From assembly GCA_038131165.1 (NCBI GenBank), contig JAYPOZ010000006.1:15970-79969 (forward strand): DNA of 64,000 nucleotides, read 5' to 3'. The DNA is from UBA6544 sp038131165. GTDB lineage: Bacteria; Pseudomonadota; Alphaproteobacteria; UBA8366. Under the pieces are notes generated by a model, which was given only the letters and a program-made list of their open reading frames with translations, made no database searches and was not told the origin of the DNA. This document shows positions 44,262-52,380 of this stretch, in pieces; position 1 is the first letter of the stretch; the number at the start of each line of letters is the position of its first letter. The translations under genes and the position numbers were made by a program.

Positions 44262-45362
44262 CTATCCGGCAACCGCATATTCCCTCAGAACGTCGGGATC
44301 CGGCTCACAGCCTAGGCCAGGGCCGTCCGGGACAATGAATTCGCCGTCCACGGTGTCGATCAGATTGCCGTAAAGGCTGGCTTCTAGGTCGCAGAAAAAC
44401 CGCTCCAAGAGGCACGCTATTGGCTGTGCCGCCGCGATTTGAACGGTTGCCAGGAAACCCGGACCGAAATAGGGCGAATGCGGCATTAGTGCCACACCCG
44501 CCGCTTCCGCCAAGGCGGCGGTCTTGCGCATTTCGGTAATCCCGCCAACTTTAGTGACGCTTGGCTGCGCATACTGCACCGCGCCCGCTTCAAACATCTG
44601 ACGAAACTCGAAAGCGGTGCACGCGTTCTCGCCGGCCGCGATGGGAATGCCGCTCTCCCGGCCCAATCGAGCCAATGATGCGAAATCTTCCGGCGGGAAG
44701 ATCGGCTCCTCGAGCCAATGAATGTCGAATTCCCGCATTTGCGCCGCCATCAGGCGTGCTTGTTCGGGCGTCCAGGGGCAGTTGGTGTCGACCATCAAGG
44801 GAATCCCTGCTCCGGCGCCCTCGCGCGCCGCCCGGACTTCGGCGACTTCCGTCTCGTGAATCTTGATCGCGGCGTAGCCCTGCGCTCTCGCGTCTTGGAC
44901 CTTGCCGCGGACGAGATCGGGGTCGCGGTACTTCAATAAACTGGCATACCCGGGTATCCGCTCGCGCGCCGCGCCGCCCAGCATACTGTGAAGTGGCAAT
45001 CCCGCCCGTTTACCGGCAATGTCCCATAAAGCAATGTCGAGGCCGGAAAGCCCGAAGATCGTCAGGCCGTAGCGCCCGAACAAATGAAGTTTCTGCTGCA
45101 TATCGCGAGAAATCCCGGCGATATCGCCTGCCTCCATGCCGACCACGACCGGGGCGATCATTGTCTCGACGACGGCCTTTACCGCGGGCCGGCAATTGTA
45201 GCTGAAAGCCTCCCCCCACCCGGTATATCCATCCTCCGTCTCGACCTTGACGATCAGGATCGACAACTTGTTCCAGGCGCGCCCTCCCCATCCGGCGGGA
45301 GGCCCTCCGTGATCGTACGGAATTTCAATCGGTATCGTCTCGATATTGGCGATCTTAGGCAA
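44262..45362 (-). CDS. enolase-superfamily enzyme (mandelate racemase / muconate lactonizing type)
   Basis: This 366-residue protein uses a TTG start at 45362, supported by GAGGGAAG just upstream; a GTG seven codons earlier lacks a ribosome site. Metal ligands are recognisable in LMVDTNCPWTP, WLEEPIFPPED and IAAGENACTAFEF, and a late MPHSPYFGPG has the general-base-type histidine. The usual KxK of the first catalytic loop appears as KIH (YAAIKIHETEV), so stereochemistry may differ from mandelate racemase. It probably acts on a sugar acid or related carboxylate, but the substrate cannot be told. Confidence 0.9.
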   Translation of the reverse strand: MPKIANIETIPIEIPYDHGGPPAGWGGRAWNKLSILIVKVETEDGYTGWGEAFSYNCRPAVKAVVETMIAPVVVGMEAGDIAGISRDMQQKLHLFGRYGLTIFGLSGLDIALWDIAGKRAGLPLHSMLGGAARERIPGYASLLKYRDPDLVRGKVQDARAQGYAAIKIHETEVAEVRAAREGAGAGIPLMVDTNCPWTPEQARLMAAQMREFDIHWLEEPIFPPEDFASLARLGRESGIPIAAGENACTAFEFRQMFEAGAVQYAQPSVTKVGGITEMRKTAALAEAAGVALMPHSPYFGPGFLATVQIAAAQPIACLLERFFCDLEASLYGNLIDTVDGEFIVPDGPGLGCEPDPDVLREYAVAG

Positions 45363-45388
45363 AACGCTTCCCTCTCGTGCCACTCATG

Positions 45389-45793
45389 TTAACGCCGCGA
45401 GCGTTGCAGCACGTCGCGGATCAATTCGTCGGTCAGCCGTTTTTGCTGCTCTGCTCGTAATTGCTGTTCCGCCTGAAACTGGCGTGTCCGCTGCTGCTGC
45501 TCCGCTTGCAATTGCGAGGTTCGCTGTTGCTGGTCCCGGTCTTGCTCCCCGCCTCCGTCGCCGCCGCCGACCCCAGGCGCTTCCACGGAAGATCGTGACG
45601 CATTCTGGCGATAGTTACGCCGCAATGGCGCCTCCAAAATACACTTCCATCGCCGCGCCTTCGCATCGTATTCCATGGAGAACCGGCTGCAATTGGGATC
45701 GAAATTCGGCCTAGGCGGGCGAGTTTCCTGTGCCGCTGCCATACCGGCAACAGTCAGCGCTCCTATCAGGACAATCGCTCGGGCTGCCATCAT
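45389..45793 (-). CDS. exported glutamine-rich hypothetical protein
   Basis: This 134-residue protein has its start at the double ATG at 45793; a longer frame overlaps the GST gene. The first 21 residues form a signal peptide (MMAARAIVLIGALTVAGMAA). The mature N-terminal part has two cysteines (FDPNCSRFSMEYDAKARRWKC). A glycine-rich spacer and a glutamine/arginine-rich low-complexity helix (QQQRTSQLQAEQQQRTRQFQ...) follow, likely coiled coil. It has no recognised domain. It lies 7 bases after the GST stop in the same direction. Confidence 0.75.
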   Translation of the reverse strand: MMAARAIVLIGALTVAGMAAAQETRPPRPNFDPNCSRFSMEYDAKARRWKCILEAPLRRNYRQNASRSSVEAPGVGGGDGGGEQDRDQQQRTSQLQAEQQQRTRQFQAEQQLRAEQQKRLTDELIRDVLQRSRR

Positions 45794-45800
45794 CGCGAAA

Positions 45801-46472
45801 TTAACCCGATAAGTGTAACGCCGGATCGGCAATATGTTTTTTGAAGGCCGGCCGTTCCTGAATGGCCTTATACCACCTTTCTAAATTAGGCATAGGCGGC
45901 GATTCCAACCCGAACAGAAACCACCGATGAACCCGCATCCCGATGGGAATATCGCCCATCGTGAAACCGTCGGCCGCGATATATTCGGTCCGTCCCAATT
46001 GTTCTTCCAGAATTCCCAGCGGCCGCAGCAAGGAAACCCGCGCGCGCTCCACGGCCTCCGGATCCCGCTCCGCCTGCGGCAGCCGGACAAGGTTCATCAC
46101 CAGAATGTGCTGTTCCGGCAGGAATTGGGCCTGCTCCCAATCCATCCACCGGCTGGCGGAGGCGAAAGTCTGCACGTCGTTGCAATACATCTTCTCGGCG
46201 GCGTACTTCATCGAAAGATAGCGGACGATGACATTCGATTCCCAAAGTGTGAATCCGTCATCGTCTATCGTCGGCACCGTACCGTTCGGGTTCATCGCCC
46301 GATACTCCGGCGTGTCGACATGTCCGAAGGGCTGGCCGCCTTTCGAGACATGGCCCTCCGGCCCCATGGTGCCGCTCGAAAGAATCAGTTCATATTCGAG
46401 CCCGGTCTCCTCGAGTCCCCAAAGCGCCTTTTGGGTGCAAGCGGATGTCGGCCGCCCCCAAATCTTGAGCAT
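45801..46472 (-). CDS. glutathione S-transferase family protein
   Basis: This 223-residue protein starts with a thioredoxin-fold domain, LKIWGRPTSACTQKALWGLEETG, in which Ser or Cys near residue 9-12 is the likely glutathione-activating residue. GTVPTIDDDGFTLWESNVIVRYL follows, with the conserved cis-proline and the Glu-Ser pair that binds the gamma-glutamyl group. The C-terminal helical domain includes YIAADGFTMGDIPIGMRVHRW. Length is normal. It is part of a detoxification-type superfamily, but the specific substrate is unknown. Confidence 0.93.
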   Translation of the reverse strand: MLKIWGRPTSACTQKALWGLEETGLEYELILSSGTMGPEGHVSKGGQPFGHVDTPEYRAMNPNGTVPTIDDDGFTLWESNVIVRYLSMKYAAEKMYCNDVQTFASASRWMDWEQAQFLPEQHILVMNLVRLPQAERDPEAVERARVSLLRPLGILEEQLGRTEYIAADGFTMGDIPIGMRVHRWFLFGLESPPMPNLERWYKAIQERPAFKKHIADPALHLSG

Positions 46473-46843
46473 TCTTCCCTCCCTCGAATAAAGCTTGAGT
46501 TATTATATAGCATGCCGGTGAGCTAAAGCATTGCTTCCGCATTGAACCGAATTGGTCGGGTCCGATGTGGCACGATGCACCTACAGACTTCGGCGTTCAG
46601 TATTTATCCTTACCGCTGGAATCGACCGGATGCTGACAGCCCCGCGGCCGAGGATTTAGCGACACCGACAGTTTCTGATTTAATGAAAGACCGAGAGATC
46701 AATCCCTCCGCCTCTCCAAGGCGAGTTGTATTTCCTCCCTCGTCGCTCATATATCGAGGAACGCTGAGGATGCAACACAGACATGGCAAACATGTGACCT
46801 CAATCGTCCGGACCGAAGAAGAAATTTGTGAAAGGCTTATCGA
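46473..46843. other. intergenic region without a convincing gene
   Basis: These 371 bases lie between the GST gene and the small lipoprotein gene. A plus-strand open frame of 101 codons (46542-46847, TTG start) ends in an ATGA overlap with the lipoprotein, but it has no recognisable protein features. I see no RNA gene, repeat or clear promoter. Confidence 0.5.
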
Positions 46844-46987
46844 ATGAAGCTTCCCGTCAGAGCGATCATATTTTTGTTTGGTATTGGCTTGGCGGTATCC
46901 GGCTGCGGGTACAAGAGAACCGTAGCCGATCTGGAGGCACAGGAGGCATGGGACAAATTCGCCCTGGAGGCACCCGACGGCCCTTGA
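46844..46987 (+). CDS. small predicted lipoprotein, 47 residues
   Basis: The plus-strand reading frame is ATG at 46844 to TGA at 46987, with AAAGG nine bases upstream. The sequence MKLPVRAIIFLFGIGLAVSG is followed by Cys21; VSGC is a good lipobox. The mature part is about 27 residues, GYKRTVADLEAQEAWDKFAL then EAPDGP. The size resembles LptM-type small lipoproteins, but the diagnostic CGxKGPL motif is absent, so I do not assign that function. Confidence 0.6.
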   Translation: MKLPVRAIIFLFGIGLAVSGCGYKRTVADLEAQEAWDKFALEAPDGP

Positions 46988-47186
46988 CGCGAACGCGAGA
47001 GCCCGTTGATCCAATAATCGAGATGCCACGTAACAGTTCTCGAAGACTGCAGCGGGGGCCTTTTCCCGGCCTCCCCCTCCCAACTACCTGGGAGAAGGCT
47101 CCCGATGCTTCGCCTCCGCATGATCTCGGACAAACTGCCAAGGCATCTCTTACTCGGAGAGCCGCATATCCGATAATAAGGGGAAA

Positions 47187-47264
47187 TGGGGTGGCTGATG
47201 GGAATTGAACCCACGACCCCTAGATCCACAATCTAGTGCTCTAACCAACTGAGCTACAGCCACC
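47187..47264 (-). tRNA. tRNA-His (GTG)
   Basis: The minus-strand cloverleaf reads GGTGGCTGTAGCTCAG to CAGCCACCCCA. It includes the extra 5' G (position -1) that pairs with C73, diagnostic for tRNA-His. The anticodon stem CTAGA/TCTAG encloses TTGTGGA, giving GTG. CCA is encoded. It is an isolated tRNA gene. Confidence 0.97.
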
Positions 47265-47395
47265 ACAAATCAGGCCGCCTCTTTAGTCCCGGCGGCGCGT
47301 GCCGTCAAGCACGGGACTTCGAAATTGCCTTTCGCATATGCCGTCCGTCGGGCATAAGTTCTCAAAACCACATGCGGGGATAAAGGGGCCTAACA

Positions 47396-48562
47396 ATGCA
47401 GCTTGCAAAAAATTTAGAACGCCTTGGAACCGAGACCGCTTTCGAAGTTCTCGCACGCGCCGCAGCGTTGGAACGCGACGGCAAGGAAATCATTAATCTC
47501 GGTATTGGTCAGCCCGACTTTAAGACCCCGGAGCATATCGTCGAAGCCGCGATAAAAGCCCTCAGAGACGGCCATCACGGATACACGCCGGCCAACGGCA
47601 TCTTGGAATTGCGGGAGGCTGTCGCCGCCGACCTGCACAAACGCCACGGCGTCGATGTCGACCCGGAATGCGTCGTCGTCGTCCCCGGCGGCAAAGTGAC
47701 GATGTTCTTCGCGATTCTCATGTTCGGCGAAGCCGGTGCGGAGATCATGTATCCCGACCCAGGATTTCCGATTTACAAATCGGTGATCGAATATTCGGGC
47801 GCCAAAGCCGTCCCCATCCGGCTACGCGAAGAGAACGAATATGCCTTCAGCGCTGAAGAAGTCCTCGCCGGTATTACGCCCAAAACCCGCCTCATCATAA
47901 TCAACAGCCCTGCTAATCCAACCGGCGGTGCCACGCCCAAGTCCGAAATGGACAAACTCGTGGAAGGCTTGCAGGCCCATCCTGACGTGATGGTTTTGTC
48001 GGACGAAATCTATAGTCAGATGCTCTACGGCGGCCGGACCCACACCTCGATGTTGCAATACGAGTCGATGCGGGAGCGCACGATCATGCTCGATGGATGG
48101 TCGAAGACCTATGCGATGACGGGATGGCGCCTGGGATTCGCGGTCTGGCCGAAATCGATCGCCGGCACGGCGACACGGCTCGCGATCAATTGCCACTCCT
48201 GCGTCAATGCACCGACGCAATTCGCGGGCATCGCCGCTTTGGAGGGACCGCAGGATCAGGTCCGTGAAATGGTGGCGGCATTCGATGCCAGGCGTCAGGT
48301 CATCGTCCCCGCGTTGAATCAAATTCCCGGATTTACCTGTGTCGACCCCGGAGGCGCTTTCTATGCCTTTCCGAATATCACCGGCACCGGGATGAGCGCT
48401 CGGGCGCTGCAGGATAAGTTACTAACCGAAGCCGGGGTCGCAACCGTTGCCGGAACCAGTTTCGGCAGTTACGGCGAGGGATATATTCGGTTTTCGTATG
48501 CCAATAGCGTCGAAAACATCGAACGGGCGGTCGAAAAAATACGTGAATTGCTGCGCGATTGA
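47396..48562 (+). CDS. pyridoxal phosphate-dependent aminotransferase class I/II
   Basis: This 388-residue fold-type I aminotransferase of the aspartate aminotransferase family has INLGIGQPDFKTPEHIVEAA near the N-terminus and YPDPGFPIYKS. IINSPANPTGG carries the substrate-binding asparagine, and MLDGWSKTYAMTGWRLGF carries the PLP-linked lysine near residue 240. A C-terminal Arg-containing segment follows. The N-terminus MQLAKNLERLGTETAFEVLA is typical of subgroup I-gamma enzymes. It is a single-gene unit; the amino donor and acceptor are not evident. Confidence 0.95.
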   Translation: MQLAKNLERLGTETAFEVLARAAALERDGKEIINLGIGQPDFKTPEHIVEAAIKALRDGHHGYTPANGILELREAVAADLHKRHGVDVDPECVVVVPGGKVTMFFAILMFGEAGAEIMYPDPGFPIYKSVIEYSGAKAVPIRLREENEYAFSAEEVLAGITPKTRLIIINSPANPTGGATPKSEMDKLVEGLQAHPDVMVLSDEIYSQMLYGGRTHTSMLQYESMRERTIMLDGWSKTYAMTGWRLGFAVWPKSIAGTATRLAINCHSCVNAPTQFAGIAALEGPQDQVREMVAAFDARRQVIVPALNQIPGFTCVDPGGAFYAFPNITGTGMSARALQDKLLTEAGVATVAGTSFGSYGEGYIRFSYANSVENIERAVEKIRELLRD

Positions 48563-48592
48563 ATTTGTCCGCCCAAAAATACGGCAACACAT

Positions 48593-48609
48593 TGATTAAA
48601 ATTTAATCA
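48593..48609. repeat. AT-rich perfect inverted repeat
   Basis: TGATTAAA and TTTAATCA are perfect inverted arms around a single A. It lies 31 bases past the aminotransferase stop and about 95 bases upstream of the sigma-54-type promoter of glnB. It could be an operator-like site or a weak terminator stem (a GTTTTTT run follows 15 bases later). Confidence 0.5.
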
Positions 48610-48701
48610 TCTGCCCGTTTTTTGTCATGCCTTCTGCCTCCGAAGTCACGGAATATGGCATAATTCATTGAAATAAAAGAGAAAAATTATCCCTGCCGTT
48701 T

Positions 48702-48717
48702 TGGCATGCGGCATGCT
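48702..48717 (+). promoter_or_regulatory. sigma-54-type promoter for glnB-glnA
   Basis: TGGCATGCGGCATGCT matches the -24/-12 pattern TGGCACG-N4-TTGCW with correct 12-base GG-to-GC spacing (GG at 48703, GC at 48715) and two mismatches. It lies about 72 bases upstream of the PII start, and glnB-glnA in alphaproteobacteria is often transcribed by sigma-54 with NtrC under nitrogen limitation. I could not find a clear NtrC site. Confidence 0.7.
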
Positions 48718-48788
48718 AATACCTATTCACCGCCAGTTCGGCTTTCCGATCGCGGTGGCATCCGATGGCAATGCACAAAGAAAGAGCC

Positions 48789-49127
48789 ATGAAAAAAATC
48801 GAAGCAATCATCAAGCCCTTTAAACTTGATGAAGTCAAAGAAGCGCTGCAAGAAGTTGGCATCCAAGGCATCACCGTCACCGAAGCCAAAGGTTTCGGCC
48901 GACAAAAGGGCCATACGGAACTCTATCGGGGGGCCGAGTACGTGGTCGACTTCCTGCCGAAGGTGAAGTTGGAAGTGGTCCTGGACGATTCCCTCGTCGA
49001 ACGAGCGGTGGAAGCGATCGAGCAGGCCGCTCGAACGGGCCGGATCGGGGACGGGAAGATATTTGTCTCGGCGGTCGAGGAAGTTCTGCGCATTCGTACG
49101 GGCGAGAGAGGCGCGGACGCCGTCTAG
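48789..49127 (+). CDS. glnB: nitrogen regulatory protein P-II
   Basis: This 112-residue trimeric sensor protein reports 2-oxoglutarate and ATP/ADP and controls GlnE, NtrB and other targets. The start MKKIEAIIKPFKLDEVK at 48789 fits the family; an ATG eight codons earlier is possible. The T-loop uridylylation residue is Tyr51 in GAEYVVDFLPK. The C-terminal signature TGRIGDGKIFVSAVEEVLRI is intact. It is followed by glnA after 68 bases. Confidence 0.97.
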   Translation: MKKIEAIIKPFKLDEVKEALQEVGIQGITVTEAKGFGRQKGHTELYRGAEYVVDFLPKVKLEVVLDDSLVERAVEAIEQAARTGRIGDGKIFVSAVEEVLRIRTGERGADAV

Positions 49128-49195
49128 ACACACCGCACACCCGAGCATCAAACAAAATTCGAACCAAATCACGACGAAAAGAGGAATACGGCATC

Positions 49196-50608
49196 ATGTC
49201 CGAAGCAGTGGAGAAAGTTCTAAAACTCATTAAGGAACGCGACGTCAAATACGTCGATTTTCGTTTCACCGATCCGCGCGGCAAATGGCAGCACACCGCC
49301 CAGCACGTCAGCACGATCGACGAGACCAGCCTGACAGAGGGTATTATGTTCGACGGGTCTTCGATCGCGGGCTGGAAAGCAATCAATGAATCCGACATGT
49401 GCCTGATGCCGGACCTGGAGACCGCGGTCATGGATCCGTTCGCGGCCCAGCCGCTCCTGATTCTGTTCTGCGACGTTTTGGAGCCGACGACCGGCCAGCC
49501 TTACGATCGCGACCCTCGGTCATTGGCGAAGCGGGCCGAGGCCTATCTCGGTTCGACCGGCATCGGCGATACGGTTTATTTCGGCCCGGAAGCCGAATTC
49601 TTTGTCTTCGACGACGCCCGCTGGAACGTCAGCATGAACAACATGTCCTACATGCTCGACTCCGAAGAAGGCCCCTACAACACCGGCCGTGTCTTCGAAG
49701 AAGGCAACTTCGGCCACCGTCCGGACGTCAAGGGCGGCTATTTCCCGGTCCCGCCCGTGGATTCCGGAACCGACCTCCGGGCCGAAATGGTCACCACGAT
49801 GACCGAAATGGGCCTCGAGATGGAGAAGCACCACCACGAGGTCGCCCCCTCGCAGCACGAACTCGGCATCAAGTTCAATTCTTTGACCAAAAGCGCCGAT
49901 TCCATGCAGATTTATAAGTATGTGGTTCACATGGTCGCGCACGATTACGGCAAGACAGCGACCTTCATGCCGAAGCCGATTGTCGGCGACAATGGGTCGG
50001 GCATGCATTGCCACCAGTCGATCTTCAAGGACGGCAAGAGCACTTTCGCCGGTACACAATACGCCGACCTGTCCGAGACCGCCCTGCATTACATCGGCGG
50101 TATCATCAAGCATGCGCGGGCCATAAATGCCTTCACCAACCCGACGACCAACAGCTACAAGCGGCTGGTGCCGGGTTACGAGGCGCCGGTTCTGCTTGCC
50201 TATTCGGCGCGCAACCGTTCTGCGTCGTGCCGCATTCCCTTCGCGACAAGCCCGAACGGCAAGCGGGTCGAGGTTCGTTTCCCCGATGCATCTGCGAACC
50301 CTTATCTCGCGTTCTCCGCGATGCTGATGGCGGGCCTTGACGGGATCGAGAACAAAATCGACCCGGGCGATCCGATGGACAAGGATCTCTACGATCTGCC
50401 GCCCGAAGAGTTGCAGGGTGTCCCGACGGTTTGCAGTTCGGCACGCCAGGCAATGGAAGCGCTCGACGCGGACCGCGATTTCCTCAAGCGCGGCGATGTG
50501 TTCTCGGACGAACTCATCAACGGCTATATTGCCCTTCGCATGGAAGAGATCGATCGTTTCGAGACCACGCCTCACCCGGTCGAGTTCGCCATGTACTACA
50601 GCGTCTGA
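49196..50608 (+). CDS. glnA: glutamine synthetase type I
   Basis: This 470-residue dodecameric enzyme condenses ammonia and glutamate to glutamine. Signatures are the N-terminal VDFRFTDPRGKWQH, DGSSIAGWKAINESD, PEAEFFVFD, KGGYFPVPPVDSG and the ATP-site MPKPIVGDNGSGMH. The flap region and NPTTNSYKRLVPGYEAPV follow. Tyr399 in DLYDLPPEEL is the site for regulatory adenylylation by GlnE. It is part of glnB-glnA, with AAAGAGGAA upstream, and is followed by a strong terminator. Confidence 0.98.
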   Translation: MSEAVEKVLKLIKERDVKYVDFRFTDPRGKWQHTAQHVSTIDETSLTEGIMFDGSSIAGWKAINESDMCLMPDLETAVMDPFAAQPLLILFCDVLEPTTGQPYDRDPRSLAKRAEAYLGSTGIGDTVYFGPEAEFFVFDDARWNVSMNNMSYMLDSEEGPYNTGRVFEEGNFGHRPDVKGGYFPVPPVDSGTDLRAEMVTTMTEMGLEMEKHHHEVAPSQHELGIKFNSLTKSADSMQIYKYVVHMVAHDYGKTATFMPKPIVGDNGSGMHCHQSIFKDGKSTFAGTQYADLSETALHYIGGIIKHARAINAFTNPTTNSYKRLVPGYEAPVLLAYSARNRSASCRIPFATSPNGKRVEVRFPDASANPYLAFSAMLMAGLDGIENKIDPGDPMDKDLYDLPPEELQGVPTVCSSARQAMEALDADRDFLKRGDVFSDELINGYIALRMEEIDRFETTPHPVEFAMYYSV

Positions 50609-50640
50609 CGCCTCGCGCGCCTGACGCCTGCGAAACGATT

Positions 50641-50674
50641 AAGGGCCGCTCCTTTGGGGGCGGCCCTTTTCTTT
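50641..50674 (+). terminator. intrinsic terminator after glnA
   Basis: AAGGGCCGC and GCGGCCCTT pair perfectly over nine bases around a ten-base loop, followed by TTCTTT. It lies 33 bases after the glnA stop and also faces the converging frameshifted gene at 50692. Confidence 0.9.
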
Positions 50675-50691
50675 GCGGCGCATTTACGGCC

Positions 50692-51071
50692 CTAGCGACC
50701 GAGTTTCACGGAGAACTCCTTGCCGCCATATCCGTGTTCGAGATCGTGTGCCCGCACGATGACGGAGGTCACTCCGTCGGGGATGCGCACGCCGGACAGC
50801 GAACGCGTTAACGGCTGCTCTTCAACATGGGGATGATAGAGCGTCCGGGTCCCCAGCACGGTCCCGTCCGGCGCCACGACATCCCACTTTTGTTCGCATA
50901 GTGTTTCCAGCCGGTATCCGCATGGCGCACCGTCACGTTGAACGTATAGGTCTGCGCCCCGCTGTAACTCGCCTTCACGTCGACCACGTCGGCCTCGCCC
51001 GCGAAGGCGATGCCCGGTAAGAACGCCAGCAGCACCGCCAGCAGACCACGTTGCATATCGATCCCTTTCAT
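50692..51071 (-). pseudogene. exported protein gene with a frameshift
   Basis: On the minus strand the first part (from ATG 51071) encodes a signal peptide MKGIDMQRGLLAVLLAFLPG... and ADVVDVKASYSGAQTYTFNV, then TVRHADTGWKHYANK. At an A-run (T-run at 50888-50891 on the plus strand) the frame is lost. The other frame continues the same protein as WDVVAPDGTVLGTRTLYHPH, then EEQPLTRSLSGVRIPDGVTS and ends GGKEFSVKLGR at 50692. One added A, or two removed, would restore a single 125-residue exported protein. Either the gene is truncated in this strain or the draft has a homopolymer error. I know such proteins as uncharacterised alphaproteobacterial periplasmic proteins. Confidence 0.8.
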
Positions 51072-51114
51072 TCCTTGGACGGGAAGAATAGCGCAATCCG
51101 AAACCCGGCGCGGA

Positions 51115-52380
51115 TCACGTTTCCTTGACGTCGGCCGCCACCCGCATCTTCTGAATGATATCGGGCTCCTTCGGCGGTGCCCCAGGTTGCAACAGATCCA
51201 CGAACTCCATGCCGTAGATCACCCGGCCCCAAATCGAATATTTCCCATCGAGATGATTGGCCGCCCCGGTGATGATGAAGAATTGACTGTCCGCCGTGTC
51301 GAGAGCGTTGATCTGATGCTTCATGCCGACGACGCCGCGCACGAAACTTTCCTTCGACAGCTCCGCCTTCAGGGTCTTGCCCGATCCGCCCTGCCCGGTT
51401 CCGGTGGGGTCGCCGGTCTCGGCGACAAAGCCCTTTTGGACCCGATGAAAAGTCAATCCGTTATAAAACCCCTGGCGCGCCAGTTCCTTCATCCGCGCCA
51501 CATGCATGGGCGCCAGGTCGGGTTTTAATTCGATCACGACCCGCCCGTACTTCAGGTCTATGTAAATGAGATTCTCGAGATCCTTGCCCCGGATCGCATG
51601 ATAGAACGCCTCCGGCTGCGAGCCAGTGGTCTTGGCGGCCAATTGCTGATCTGGCGGAGGTTCGGCCTTCTTCTCTTCGGTTTCCGCCTTGTTCTCGGTT
51701 TTTTCCTTTACCGCATCGGCCTTGTCCGACGGCATGGTCTTTTCGGCGCTGATCATGCTCAACATTTTTGCGATCGCGGCGGCCATTTCGGCGGATTGTT
51801 CCGGAGTGAAATTGGCGCCGGATGTCGACTGGACGGAAAAGGTCTCTCCCGGCCCGACATCCTGCGAGCCGAACTGCGAGCTCACCTGTATGCGGCCGAC
51901 GATCACGGAAACCTCCGTTTTTCTCGGGTCGGCCAAGACATCGAAGGCGGTGCCGCGTATCCCGATGATCGCCGCCGGGGTCCGCACCCGCATGTCGACT
52001 TTCGCCGTCTTCGACGAGGCGAAGCGCAAGACGCCGCGGGTCAGTTGGACGACGCCGTTGAGCTTCTCTTCGCTTGGGTCGTAGACCATGTCGTCGAGCA
52101 GCATTTCCGCGCGCTCGCCCATGGTCATTCGGGTCTTGTCCTTGAACTCGAGCGTCGCGCCGCTGTTGCGGCCCGTGCGCACTTTCTGATTGTAGATCAA
52201 TTTCTCGCCCGCCAGCATGCGCTTCGAGATATTGCGCCCGTAGACGTCGCCCACGATGATATCGGCAACGCCGATTTCGATCGCGCTGTGGCTTCCGCTC
52301 GCGGCGACCGATAGGCCCAATACTGTCAGGAGCGCGACGGCACGTTTAGTACCTCGGCGCTGGTGGCGGCGACTCATCAT
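51115..52380 (-). CDS. FecR-domain / cyclophilin-type peptidyl-prolyl isomerase fusion, exported
   Basis: This 421-residue protein starts at the double ATG at 52380, behind GGAAGGGGAG. Residues 1-33 form a signal peptide with a basic start (RRHQRRGTKR). A FecR-like domain spans about residues 38-185, with GVLRFASSKTAKVDMRVRTP and IIGIRGTAFDV. A charged low-complexity linker (residues 212-250) joins it to a cyclophilin domain (residues 268-421). The cyclophilin has TFHRVQKGFVAETGDPTGTG (Arg313) and DTADSQFFIITGAANHLDGK (Gln366, Phe368), the core active-site residues. I know of these domains separately; the combination is unusual. It would be periplasmic. Confidence 0.9.
   Translation of the reverse strand: MMSRRHQRRGTKRAVALLTVLGLSVAASGSHSAIEIGVADIIVGDVYGRNISKRMLAGEKLIYNQKVRTGRNSGATLEFKDKTRMTMGERAEMLLDDMVYDPSEEKLNGVVQLTRGVLRFASSKTAKVDMRVRTPAAIIGIRGTAFDVLADPRKTEVSVIVGRIQVSSQFGSQDVGPGETFSVQSTSGANFTPEQSAEMAAAIAKMLSMISAEKTMPSDKADAVKEKTENKAETEEKKAEPPPDQQLAAKTTGSQPEAFYHAIRGKDLENLIYIDLKYGRVVIELKPDLAPMHVARMKELARQGFYNGLTFHRVQKGFVAETGDPTGTGQGGSGKTLKAELSKESFVRGVVGMKHQINALDTADSQFFIITGAANHLDGKYSIWGRVIYGMEFVDLLQPGAPPKEPDIIQKMRVAADVKET

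Noticed and set aside
46570..46583. TGGCACGATGCACC as a possible sigma-54 site
   Set aside because: The spacing between GG and GC is eight bases, not the required twelve.
46542..46847. Plus-strand frame that overlaps the small lipoprotein start by ATGA
   Set aside because: It uses a TTG start without a clear ribosome site and has no protein features; the overlap may be chance.
46828..47208. 126-codon plus-strand frame running into tRNA-His
   Set aside because: It overlaps the lipoprotein in another frame and extends into the tRNA, so it is unlikely to be coding.
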